DNA of 5,702 nt, taken from contig CAMLDJ010000335.1 of assembly GCA_946478755.1 (NCBI GenBank), forward strand, positions 1 to 5,702, read 5' to 3'. This stretch comes from an uncultured Pedobacter sp. (GTDB taxonomy: Bacteria; Bacteroidota; Bacteroidia; Sphingobacteriales; Sphingobacteriaceae). The notes beneath the pieces are model-generated. The model was not told the origin of the DNA. It saw only the letters and a list, made by a program, of their open reading frames with translations, and ran no database searches. The stretch's first letter is position 1. The number at the start of each line of letters is the position of its first letter. Both the position numbers and the translations under genes were made by a program. Positions 1-5,702 of the stretch are shown in pieces.

Positions 1-902
1 CCATGGTTCTGGGAAGTTACTTCGCAGTGGTTTTTAATGATGTTTTTTACCGGATGGTTTAATCCCCTGTGGCCATTAAACATTTTCATGGTTCCGATAT
101 TATTGGCTTCTGCCAGCAATTGGTGTCCCAGACAGATACCAAACATTGGTTTCTCTGCAGCCAAAACTTTTTTAACTGTTTCTATGGCATAAGGCATGGC
201 AGAAGGATCGCCGGGGCCATTGGAAATGAAATAACCATCGGCGCCCCATTTATCCATTTCTTCGAAACTCGTTTTTGCCGGAAAAACCTGTATGTACGCA
301 TTCCTGCCGTCAAAATTGCGGAGGATATTCTTTTTGATGCCAAGATCCAGCGCTGCAATCTTGTACGTTGCATCTGGTGAGCCGTAGAAATAAGGTGTTT
401 TAGTGCAGACCTGCGAAGACAATTCCAAACCGTCCATTGAAGGAACCTGAGCTAATTTATCCTTTAGTTCGTCCAGGTCTGTGATCTCTGAAGAAATGAT
501 GGCATTCATCGCACCTTTATGCCTGATGTGACGAACCAGTGCCCGGGTATCGATATCTGAAATGCCGACGATGTTTTCATTCTGAAAATAATCCTGGATG
601 GATTCAGAAGCTTCTTTCCTACTAAAACCAATGTTGTAATTTTTACAAACCAGACCAGCTATTTTGATGCTTTCAGATTCAGTTTCGTCCCTGTGTATCC
701 CGTAATTCCCGATATGAGCGTTAGTGGTTACCATGATCTGACCAAAATAAGAGGGGTCAGTAAAAATTTCCTGATACCCTGTCATGCCAGTGTTAAAACA
801 GATCTCGCCTGTAGTGGTACCTATTTTTCCGGCAGCTTTACCATAATATACGGTGCCATCGGCAAGTAGCAGGATAGCTGGTAACTTGGTGTAGTTAGTC
901 AT
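1..902 (-). CDS. carA: Carbamoyl-phosphate synthase small (glutamine amidotransferase) subunit, 3' end beyond window
   Basis: This subunit hydrolyses glutamine and passes ammonia to the large subunit CarB, which makes carbamoyl phosphate for pyrimidine and arginine synthesis in the cytoplasm. I translated the minus strand by hand: it is open from ATG at 902-900 to the left edge, giving 300 residues of the roughly 360-385 usual for the family. The N-terminal small-chain domain begins MTNYTKLPAILLLADGTVYY and includes the family segment HIGNYG. The class I glutaminase domain follows, with SNGPGDP at residues 227-233 and the nucleophile elbow GICLGHQ at 255-261. Cys257 is the predicted nucleophile, matching Cys269 of the E. 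coli protein. The catalytic His and Glu should lie past the edge and cannot be checked. The gene is divergent from panB and has its own promoter about 120 bp upstream. The reading frame is intact throughout the visible part. Confidence 0.96.
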   Translation of the reverse strand, partial: MTNYTKLPAILLLADGTVYYGKAAGKIGTTTGEICFNTGMTGYQEIFTDPSYFGQIMVTTNAHIGNYGIHRDETESESIKIAGLVCKNYNIGFSRKEASESIQDYFQNENIVGISDIDTRALVRHIRHKGAMNAIISSEITDLDELKDKLAQVPSMDGLELSSQVCTKTPYFYGSPDATYKIAALDLGIKKNILRNFDGRNAYIQVFPAKTSFEEMDKWGADGYFISNGPGDPSAMPYAIETVKKVLAAEKPMFGICLGHQLLAEANNIGTMKMFNGHRGLNHPVKNIIKNHCEVTSQNH

Positions 903-1023
903 TGTATGTATAATGAGAAATAATTAGTGTAAAAAAAGAGAAAAATGAAAGTCTGACTTCGGTTTTGATGCCGTTTATGTTTTTAACAAATGTGCTGTTA
1001 ATTAACCCCTTCATTTCAGGGTA
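903..1023 (-). other. carA 5' leader with weak stem-loop potential
   Basis: Between the predicted carA promoter and its ATG lies about 115 nt of AT-rich sequence without an open reading frame I would defend. It contains TTAACA at 983-988 and its complement TGTTAA at 996-1001, a 6-bp stem with a 7-nt loop. It also contains the 10-bp palindrome GTTAATTAAC at 997-1006, which overlaps the stem's right arm, so the two pairings exclude each other. A pyrimidine-rich tract in the transcript lies just before the start codon. No known riboswitch or attenuator is recognised; pyrimidine control of this leader would be speculation. Confidence 0.3.
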
Positions 1024-1054
1024 CAAAGATAAGAGTTTGCCGGGTTTTATTCAA
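1024..1054 (-). promoter_or_regulatory. Bacteroidota-type promoter for carA
   Basis: On the minus strand, bases 1031-1024 read TATCTTTG, a full match to the Bacteroidota -7 consensus TAnnTTTG. A TTG at 1054-1052 lies 20 bp upstream and fits the -33 element. Transcription would begin near 1018, giving carA a leader of about 115 nt. The element and spacing are seen directly; activity is inferred. Confidence 0.6.
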
Positions 1055-1105
1055 GATTTTTTTTGAGTTTGTAAAATGAAGAATGTCACAAAAAGAATAA
1101 AAACT

Positions 1106-1134
1106 CTTTATTTCAATTGTAAAACCTAATTTTG
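1106..1134 (+). promoter_or_regulatory. Bacteroidota-type promoter for panB-rluA-like operon
   Basis: TAATTTTG at 1127-1134 is a full match to the Bacteroidota -7 consensus TAnnTTTG. The -33 position is weak: a T-rich stretch at about 1106-1110 has no clear TTG at ideal spacing. Transcription would start around 1139-1142, so the message would begin downstream of the in-frame TTG at 1132 and about 15 nt before ATG 1156. Confidence 0.55.
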
Positions 1135-1155
1135 CTTTTAACTAAACGTAAAAGC

Positions 1156-1971
1156 ATGTCGGTAAACAAGGAATTTAAACGAATCACTACCCATATATTA
1201 CAGGAAATGAAACAGCGTGGAGAGAAGATATCTATGCTGACTGCATATGATTATTCTATGGCCACTATCCTGGATGACGCAGGTCTGGATGTATTATTAG
1301 TGGGGGATTCGGCTTCCAATGTAATGGCTGGCCATGAAACCACGCTTCCCATTACGCTCGATCAGATGATCTATCATGCCCAGGGCGTAGTTAGAGGTGC
1401 AGCCCGTGCTTTTGTTGTGGTTGACCTGCCTTTTGGGTCCTACCAGGGAAATTCTAAGGAAGCCCTGAATTCAGCTATCCGTATTATGAAGGAATCCGGA
1501 GCCCATGGTGTAAAGCTGGAGGGCGGTGCCGAGGTTGCAGATTCTATTCAACGCATCATTACCGCAGGTATTCCGGTAATGGGACATCTCGGCTTAACGC
1601 CTCAATCGATATATAAATTTGGTACTTATACCGTTAGGGCCAAAGGAGAGGAAGAGGCAGACAAACTGAAAAGTGATGCGCTTGCTTTACAGGATGCCGG
1701 CTGTTTTGGTATCGTATTGGAAAAAATTCCCGCCAAACTGGGAAAGGAGGTTTCACAGAACCTGCATATTCCAACAATAGGTATCGGTGCAGGGCCTGAT
1801 TGTGACGGGCAGGTATTGGTGGTAAATGATATGATCGGTTTAACGAAAGGGTTTAAACCACGTTTTCTGCGCCAGTACCTGGATTTATATGAAGGTATTA
1901 AAGGCGCTGCCGAGTCTTATATCAGGGACGTGAAAGGGAAGGATTTTCCAAATGAAAAGGAACAGTATTAA
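1156..1971 (+). CDS. panB: 3-methyl-2-oxobutanoate hydroxymethyltransferase (ketopantoate hydroxymethyltransferase)
   Basis: PanB transfers a hydroxymethyl group from 5,10-methylenetetrahydrofolate to 2-oxoisovalerate, making ketopantoate, the first committed step of pantothenate and coenzyme A synthesis. It is a cytoplasmic, Mg-dependent TIM-barrel enzyme. From ATG 1156 the product is 271 residues, close to the 264 of E. coli PanB. Family motifs are complete: MLTAYDY at 27-33, VGDS with metal ligand Asp51, [10 protein letters not shown] with metal ligand Asp90, KLEGG at 120-124, GHLGLTPQ at 143-150, the predicted catalytic Glu189 in VLEKIPAK, and GIGAG near residue 214. An in-frame TTG at 1132 would add eight residues, but it sits inside the -7 promoter element, so I prefer the ATG. 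The stop overlaps the start of the next gene in TAATG, implying an operon and probable translational coupling. Confidence 0.97.
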   Translation: MSVNKEFKRITTHILQEMKQRGEKISMLTAYDYSMATILDDAGLDVLLVGDSASNVMAGHETTLPITLDQMIYHAQGVVRGAARAFVVVDLPFGSYQGNSKEALNSAIRIMKESGAHGVKLEGGAEVADSIQRIITAGIPVMGHLGLTPQSIYKFGTYTVRAKGEEEADKLKSDALALQDAGCFGIVLEKIPAKLGKEVSQNLHIPTIGIGAGPDCDGQVLVVNDMIGLTKGFKPRFLRQYLDLYEGIKGAAESYIRDVKGKDFPNEKEQY

Positions 1972-2657
1972 TGCCGGTAACTGATAAAGATGTACTTTAC
2001 GAAGACAACCACCTCATTGCCGTCATGAAACGTGCAGGAGATATTGTACAAATTGACGAAACAGGTGATGAGCCACTGGACGAGCAGGTAAAAAAATACC
2101 TGGCGTTGAAATATAATAAGCCCAATAGTGCTTTCTTAGGCGTGGTACACCGGCTGGACAGGCCAGTGAGCGGAGTAATCCTGTTTGCCAAGACCAGCAA
2201 GGCCCTGGAACGGGTGAATGCGATGTTTAAAAACCGGGAGGTTAAAAAGACTTATTGGGCAGTGGTACGTAATAAACCGTCAAAGCCATCAGGAACGCTC
2301 GTTCACTGGCTAATTAAAAATCCACAGAAAAATGTGGTTACACCTTATAACACCGAGGTGCCCGGCAGTCAGCGGTCGGAATTGAGCTATAGATTGATCG
2401 GCGAATTAAATGGCTATTATCTGATCGAAGTAGATCCATTAACCGGACGGTCCCATCAGATCAGGGTACAGCTGTCTACCATGGGCTGCCCGATTGTGGG
2501 CGATAACAAATACGGTTATCCGCGTGGAAGCCGTAAAGGCAGCATCTGTTTACATGCGCGCCGGCTGCAATTTATTCATCCTGTTAAGAAAGAGCCGGTC
2601 AATGTATTTGCTAAATTGCCAGTGGATGGCTTCTGGGAGAAGTTTGAGGGATTTTAG
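1971..2657 (+). CDS. RluA-family RNA pseudouridine synthase
   Basis: This enzyme converts specific uridines in rRNA or tRNA to pseudouridine; the target cannot be read from the sequence. The 228-residue protein has the RluA signature HRLDRPVSG at 60-68 with catalytic Asp63, then the conserved basic segment VKKTYWAVV near 91-99. The LTGRSHQIRVQL block at 157-168, the VGDNKYG block at 176-182 and the C-terminal LHARRLQFIHP strand follow. It lacks the N-terminal S4 RNA-binding domain found in RluC and RluD, so it belongs with the short, catalytic-domain-only members such as RluA and TruC. Its ATG overlaps the panB stop by one base, so it is probably expressed only with panB. No functional link between the two is known to me. 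The sequence is intact with no unusual features. Confidence 0.93.
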   Translation: MPVTDKDVLYEDNHLIAVMKRAGDIVQIDETGDEPLDEQVKKYLALKYNKPNSAFLGVVHRLDRPVSGVILFAKTSKALERVNAMFKNREVKKTYWAVVRNKPSKPSGTLVHWLIKNPQKNVVTPYNTEVPGSQRSELSYRLIGELNGYYLIEVDPLTGRSHQIRVQLSTMGCPIVGDNKYGYPRGSRKGSICLHARRLQFIHPVKKEPVNVFAKLPVDGFWEKFEGF

Positions 2658-2723
2658 AATTTTTTCGAGGATTCAAAACTAAGGTAAATGACACAACATA
2701 CCTGCTGATTTGAACGACATGAC

Positions 2724-2756
2724 TTTGTTTTTGATTCATCGTTATGATTAGTTTTA
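2724..2756 (+). promoter_or_regulatory. Possible promoter of the sulfatase remnant
   Basis: TAGTTTTA at 2749-2756 matches seven of eight positions of TAnnTTTG counting the free positions, and TTTG at 2724-2727 lies 21 bp upstream as a candidate -33 element. The spacing to ATG 2772 leaves a very short leader. If active, it would transcribe the broken gene, so it may be a leftover of the intact locus. Confidence 0.35.
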
Positions 2757-2771
2757 AAAAAGCAGTTTTAT

Positions 2772-3275
2772 ATGTGTAAAAAATCCATCCTAACCGGTTT
2801 CGTTTTCCTCAGTATCGTCATTCTCGCCGGATATAAACCGGAAAAGAGCAATGTGTTAAAGGCCAAGACCTCAAGACCAAATATCATTTTAATTCTGGGT
2901 GATGATATGGGCTATTCGGATATTGGCTGTTATGGGAGTGAAATAAAAACACCCCATCTCGATGAGCTTGCTAAAGGCGGGCTTCGATATACACAGTTTT
3001 ATAATAGTGCTCGTTGCTGTCCTTCAAGGGCATCATTGTTAACTGGTCTGTATCCCCATCAGGCAGGAATTGGCTGGATGACTGGTCGCGATGAGTTTTT
3101 ACCCGGTTATAAGGGAGAGTTAAATACACAATGCATTACTATCGCAGAGCTCTTAAAAACCGCTGGTTACGAAACTTATATGACCGGTAAATGGCATGTT
3201 GCTAATAAAACTGCTTTGAGCATGTGTGACGGCCCTATATCTCTGCTATGCTCAAAAAAATGCCAAGATGTTTGA
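2772..3275 (+). pseudogene. Sulfatase (formylglycine-dependent), 3'-truncated remnant
   Basis: Intact relatives are exported enzymes that cleave sulfate esters from glycans or other substrates, using a cysteine matured to formylglycine. The open frame has 167 codons against roughly 450-600 for the family. Residues 1-20 form an export signal. PNIILILGDDMGYSDIGCYG at 36-55 gives metal ligands Asp44 and Asp45. CCPSRASLLTG at 82-92 is the sulfatase signature, with Cys82 as the formylglycine precursor and Arg86. GKWH at 139-142 carries conserved Lys140 and His142. Recognisable similarity stops at about residue 143 (base 3200), and the last 24 residues look unrelated. The later His/Lys and Asp/Asn metal and sulfate ligands and the C-terminal domain are absent, so activity is not expected. 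I could not find the missing part in other frames downstream, which favours a deletion or rearrangement over a simple frameshift. A tyrosine at position 21 sits where a lipobox cysteine could have been. Confidence 0.85.
3215..3256. repeat. 9-bp perfect inverted repeat at the sulfatase breakpoint
   Basis: TTTGAGCAT at 3215-3223 and its exact complement ATGCTCAAA at 3248-3256 are separated by 24 bp. They begin about 15 bp after recognisable sulfatase coding ends. The right arm is followed by A residues, not T residues, so it does not look like a terminator on the plus strand. It could be a deletion scar, the remains of a small mobile element, or chance. Confidence 0.5.
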
Positions 3276-3514
3276 GAACTAAGCGCATAATGCAGAATTT
3301 TCTAGCTATTCTGATATGTAATTTTATTTCAATAAACCAAATGTAAACCATTCTCTGAGCACCGCCCTATGCGGGTTTAGAATATTATGTTATAGATATG
3401 TGCATTTTTCGATGTGTTAACACGAAGGGCCCTGGTTTTATCTGAAGCTGGCTGGCTTGAATAGCGCTCTTCCGATTGTTTTTAAACAGAATTGAATCCT
3501 AAACTAAACAAATT
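3276..3514. other. Non-coding gap between sulfatase remnant and sigma factor gene
   Basis: These 239 bp are AT-rich, and I found no defensible gene in any plus-strand frame. The one open frame entering it, 3248-3346 (32 codons from ATG), is short, begins inside the sulfatase remnant and has no recognisable content. TAATTTTA at 3319-3326 resembles a -7 element but lacks a partner at -33 and lies almost 200 bp from the sigma gene. A small CCGC/GCGG stem at 3362-3374 is present. The gap probably contains the promoter of the sigma factor gene, but I cannot point to it with confidence. Confidence 0.5.
3414..3423. promoter_or_regulatory. 10-bp palindrome upstream of the sigma factor gene
   Basis: GTGTTAACAC is a perfect 10-bp palindrome located 91 bp before the sigma factor ATG. 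It has the symmetry of a dimeric regulator's operator half-sites, but no second copy or known box is visible. It may be chance in AT-rich sequence. Confidence 0.2.
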
Positions 3515-4171
3515 ATGACGTTGTGCTTTGCAAGCCTTAATCTGATTAAAAAAGGCAATGATGCTTTATCGATCAAAGCGTTGCTAATTAAATTAACCAA
3601 CCATGATCATCGTTCTTTTCACGAACTTTATGATCAGTTTAGCACACCGTTATACGCGAACATCTTAAGAATGGTGAAGGACAGGGAGCTCGCACAGGAA
3701 ATTTTGCAGGATGTATTTGTGAAGGTATGGGAAAAGCGGGGACTTATTGATCCCGAGAAACCTTTTACCGCTTATTTGTTCAGGATTGCCAGAAACTTGG
3801 TTTATGATCACTTCCGGAAACTGGCCCTGGAAAAGAAGCTGGGATCACATCTGCTTGCGAACGGCAAAGATGCCTATAGCCATATTGAAGAAGAACTTAT
3901 TTTTAAAGAAAGCAACCAACTATTTTTGGAAGCCGTAAATAAGCTTTCCCCACAGCGAAAACAGGTGTTTACTTTATGTAAGCTGGAGGGTAAGAGCTAC
4001 TGTGAGGTGGGTAACCTGCTTCATATTTCCACCTCAACGGTAAGCGACCATCTGTTGAAATCAAACAAATTCATTAAGGCTCAGATGCTGATTTCAGATT
4101 CGGTATCCTTTATACTTATGGGGTTCATCTTGAAGTATTGCCTGGCCTTTGATGTCATCTGCTTTATGTAG
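3515..4171 (+). CDS. ECF RNA polymerase sigma factor, FecI-like (Bacteroidota sigma-70 expansion family)
   Basis: This factor directs RNA polymerase to a small set of promoters, in this setting usually those of a neighbouring outer-membrane uptake locus, and is held or controlled by its FecR partner. The 218-residue protein has region 2 at about 34-101: SFHELYDQFSTPLY, then the core-binding stretch AQEILQDVFVKVWEKR at 60-75, then YLFRIARNLVYDHFRK at 87-102. Region 4 is at about 136-188 with LSPQRKQVFTLCKLEGKSY and a helix-turn-helix ending STVSDHLLKSNKFIK. Regions 1.1 and 3 are absent, as expected for ECF sigmas. Residues 197-218 form a hydrophobic tail rich in Phe, Ile, Leu and Cys. The ATG at 3515 is the only good start before the conserved part. 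No strong promoter is visible upstream. The anti-sigma gene follows after 185 bp. Confidence 0.93.
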   Translation: MTLCFASLNLIKKGNDALSIKALLIKLTNHDHRSFHELYDQFSTPLYANILRMVKDRELAQEILQDVFVKVWEKRGLIDPEKPFTAYLFRIARNLVYDHFRKLALEKKLGSHLLANGKDAYSHIEEELIFKESNQLFLEAVNKLSPQRKQVFTLCKLEGKSYCEVGNLLHISTSTVSDHLLKSNKFIKAQMLISDSVSFILMGFILKYCLAFDVICFM

Positions 4172-4356
4172 TTGCGACCCCTTAATGCGCCTAAAATTCT
4201 GTGCAGGTTAAGGCCTGAAAAAATAAAAAGAAAAAATAACATTTAGAGCAGGGACTTTTCCGCGTCGGACCGTATTACCTATAAAGGATATGTTTTGATT
4301 GCTTATCAGCACCATTGCTTTCTAAAACATCGCCTTAAAAAGAAAATATATATTAA
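4172..4356 (+). other. Sigma/anti-sigma intergenic spacer
   Basis: This 185-bp AT-rich spacer separates the sigma gene from the FecR gene. It holds short stems (CAGG/CCTG at 4204-4217 and TCCG/CGGA at 4259-4269), neither followed by a T tract, so no terminator is called. TATGTTTT at 4289-4296 loosely resembles a -7 element but has no -33 partner. The A-rich tract just before ATG 4357 is typical of Bacteroidota translation starts. Whether the FecR gene has its own promoter cannot be decided from sequence. Confidence 0.4.
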
Positions 4357-5550
4357 ATGAACAACCGGGAAGAACTCATCATATTATTTAAGCGTTACCT
4401 GGCAGATGAATGTTCGGAAGAGGAAGCGGAGGCTTTCCTGGAATTGCTGAGATCCGGCGGGTATGAAGCCTTCCTGAGAGATTTGATTGATATGGAATTA
4501 AAACAGGACATCGATCCGCAGTTTAAAGACCAGCCACAGGTTAAGGAAGTGTTAAGAAGCACGAAGCAGCAGATCGTCCGGCAGATCCGCGGGCAAAACG
4601 ATCGGCAATATCCCACTAAAAACAGGTTGTGGTTTAAAATCGCAGCTGTACTTCTATTGTTTGCAGGAGCCCTATTCTTTAAAATACATATAGAGAAACA
4701 AAACCTTGCGGCAGACGTAGCGCCTGGAGGTAATAAAGCTGTGCTGACATTGGCCGATGGGTCGAAAATTATTTTAGATCAGGCGGGTAAGGGTAATCTG
4801 GCGCAGCAGGCCGGCGTTCAGATTGTAAAGACCGCAAATGGGCGGCTGGTGTATACCATCAGGAAAACTGCGCATTCAAACAGGGCTACCATGGGCAATT
4901 TAACCAATACCATATCAACACCAAGAGGTGGACAGTATCAGGTAAATTTACCTGACGGAACAAGAGTCTGGCTCAATGCAGCATCTTCTTTAAAATTCCC
5001 CTTGAATTTTGCCGGGTTAAAAGAACGGAAGGTTGAGTTAAAAGGAGAAGCTTACTTTGAGGTAGAAAAGGATGCTTCAAAGCCTTTTATCGTACAATCC
5101 GACCAACAGACTGTACAGGTATTAGGTACTCATTTTAATATCAATTCTTACGAGGACGAGTCAGAGACCAAAACTACACTGTTGGAAGGCGCCGTGAAAG
5201 TCACTGCTATGCGGGCGAAAAAGCCAGCACAGGCTTTCTTAAAACCAGGTCAGCAGGCCCGGATTAATTCGGCCTCCACTCATGTTAATGTTATTCGAGT
5301 AGACCCTATGGTGGAAATCGCCTGGAAGAACGGACAGTTTTTCTTTGAAAATGAATCTATTGAGAATATTATGAAACAGATTTCCCGCTGGTATGATGTA
5401 GAAGTGATCTACGAAGATGACCTGGCAGGGAAAACTGTTTGGGGTTCTGTAACACGCTATACGAATGTATCAAAGGTTTTGTCAATACTGGAATTAACCG
5501 GAGGAATCCATTTTAAAGTAGAAGGAAGGAGGATCATTGTGCACAAATAA
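4357..5550 (+). CDS. FecR-family anti-sigma factor, inner-membrane
   Basis: FecR proteins span the inner membrane. The cytoplasmic N-terminus binds the sigma factor, and the periplasmic part receives the signal from a TonB-dependent receptor's N-terminal domain. The 397-residue protein has an acidic, helical cytoplasmic region at 1-85 (RYLADECSEEEAEAFLELL at 13-31), a single hydrophobic membrane segment at about 92-109, and then the periplasm. The FecR domain spans about 183-285, starting at ISTPRGGQYQVNLPDGTRVW, with LNAASSLKFP, VELKGEAYFEVEKD, FIVQSDQQTVQVLGTHFNI and TLLEGAVKV, all typical. The C-terminal DUF4974-type domain at about 322-395 begins AWKNGQFFFENESIENIM and ends in a beta strand. 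This domain resembles the secretin/TonB N-terminal fold and is the presumed contact with the receptor plug side. Length and order are normal for Bacteroidota FecR proteins. It pairs with the sigma gene upstream. Confidence 0.95.
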   Translation: MNNREELIILFKRYLADECSEEEAEAFLELLRSGGYEAFLRDLIDMELKQDIDPQFKDQPQVKEVLRSTKQQIVRQIRGQNDRQYPTKNRLWFKIAAVLLLFAGALFFKIHIEKQNLAADVAPGGNKAVLTLADGSKIILDQAGKGNLAQQAGVQIVKTANGRLVYTIRKTAHSNRATMGNLTNTISTPRGGQYQVNLPDGTRVWLNAASSLKFPLNFAGLKERKVELKGEAYFEVEKDASKPFIVQSDQQTVQVLGTHFNINSYEDESETKTTLLEGAVKVTAMRAKKPAQAFLKPGQQARINSASTHVNVIRVDPMVEIAWKNGQFFFENESIENIMKQISRWYDVEVIYEDDLAGKTVWGSVTRYTNVSKVLSILELTGGIHFKVEGRRIIVHK

Positions 5551-5572
5551 TTTTACTTAAATGCGGTAAATA

Positions 5573-5602
5573 CCGTGACTCCGATTGCCCTCGGAGCCAC
5601 GG
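5573..5602 (+). terminator. Strong stem-loop between FecR and receptor genes; terminator or processing site
   Basis: CCGTGACTCCGA at 5573-5584 pairs with TCGGAGCCACGG at 5591-5602: twelve positions with one A-C mismatch and a 6-nt loop, TTGCCC. It starts 22 bp after the FecR stop. No T tract follows, so classical intrinsic termination is doubtful. It may stabilise the upstream mRNA or lower read-through into the receptor gene. A competing small hairpin, CGGTA/TACCG at 5564-5575, shares its left arm. Confidence 0.45.
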
Positions 5603-5674
5603 ATAATATCAGGTCTTTGCTAAAAAAGTCTTTACAATTAACAGTTATAACCAATAAACCCAACAACCAAATGT

Positions 5675-5702
5675 ATGAATTTTTACGATCTATTTAGGTC
5701 TG
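5675..5702 (+). CDS. Probable start of SusC-like TonB-dependent receptor, cut by right edge
   Basis: ATG at 5675 opens nine codons, MNFYDLFRS, to the window end. From memory, SusC-like receptors next to FecI/FecR pairs in Pedobacter-type genomes often begin with a short peptide of this kind before their signal sequence, and position after a FecR gene is the standard place for one. The ATG four bases upstream at 5671 is out of frame and hits TAG after eight codons, so it is not the start. The leader is A/C-rich without a Shine-Dalgarno sequence, and I see no strong promoter in the 124-bp gap. Nine residues cannot prove the family; context carries most of the call. Confidence 0.55.

Noticed and set aside
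182..373. Minus-strand open frame of 63 codons within carA
   Set aside because: It is in a different frame from the real carA product on the same strand; the carA frame carries SNGPGDP across this stretch.
69..380. Plus-strand open frame of 103 codons opposite carA
   Set aside because: It is antisense to a clearly coding, motif-complete carA frame and shows no recognisable protein features.
2494..2682. Plus-strand open frame overlapping the pseudouridine synthase 3' end
   Set aside because: It is out of frame with an intact, motif-bearing gene and has no family features.
3248..3346. Short 32-codon open frame after the sulfatase remnant
   Set aside because: It starts within the right arm of the inverted repeat, has no promoter or recognisable motif, and its length is expected by chance.
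3200..3514. Simple frameshift as the cause of the sulfatase truncation
   Set aside because: Translation of the plus-strand frames downstream shows frequent stops and no sulfatase-like segments, so a single indel would not restore the gene within this window.
4204..4230. CAGG/CCTG hairpin after the sigma gene as a terminator
   Set aside because: The stem is only 4 bp and is followed by A residues, not T residues.
4395..4616. Minus-strand open frame of 73 codons opposite the FecR gene
   Set aside because: It is a Ser/Cys-rich shadow of the FecR coding strand with no independent support.

Overview
The window looks like a chromosomal segment from a Bacteroidota bacterium, most likely a Sphingobacteriaceae member such as a Pedobacter relative. 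This rests on moderate GC, A-rich leaders without Shine-Dalgarno sequences, near-perfect TAnnTTTG promoter elements, and a FecI-type sigma / FecR-type anti-sigma pair placed before what appears to be a SusC/TonB-dependent receptor. The genus is inferred from protein style, not from a search.

Left part (1-2657): housekeeping genes. carA (minus strand, cut by the left edge) encodes the glutaminase subunit of carbamoyl-phosphate synthetase. It is transcribed divergently from panB (ketopantoate hydroxymethyltransferase, pantothenate/CoA synthesis). panB overlaps by one base with a short RluA-family pseudouridine synthase gene. The 253-bp carA-panB gap holds one Bacteroidota-type promoter facing each way. 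The panB promoter decides its start codon: ATG at 1156, not the upstream in-frame TTG.

Middle part (2658-3514): a broken sulfatase gene. It keeps the export signal, the first metal-binding residues, the formylglycine motif and the GKWH motif. Similarity stops abruptly near base 3200, and a short unrelated tail ends at 3275, leaving roughly a quarter to a third of a normal sulfatase. A 9-bp inverted repeat lies just past the break. The following 239 bp contain no convincing gene.

Right part (3515-5702): a cell-surface-signalling cassette. It comprises an ECF sigma factor of the Bacteroidota FecI-like family, a FecR-like anti-sigma factor with one membrane segment, an intergenic stem-loop, and the first nine codons of a probable SusC-like receptor. 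In such systems the receptor senses its glycan or other ligand and signals through FecR to release the sigma factor, which transcribes the uptake locus. The nearby sulfatase remnant suggests the locus handles, or once handled, a sulfated substrate, but this is inference.

I see no CRISPR array, RNA gene, transposase or clearly new system. The most unusual items are the decayed sulfatase and its breakpoint, and the hydrophobic C-terminal tail of the sigma factor.
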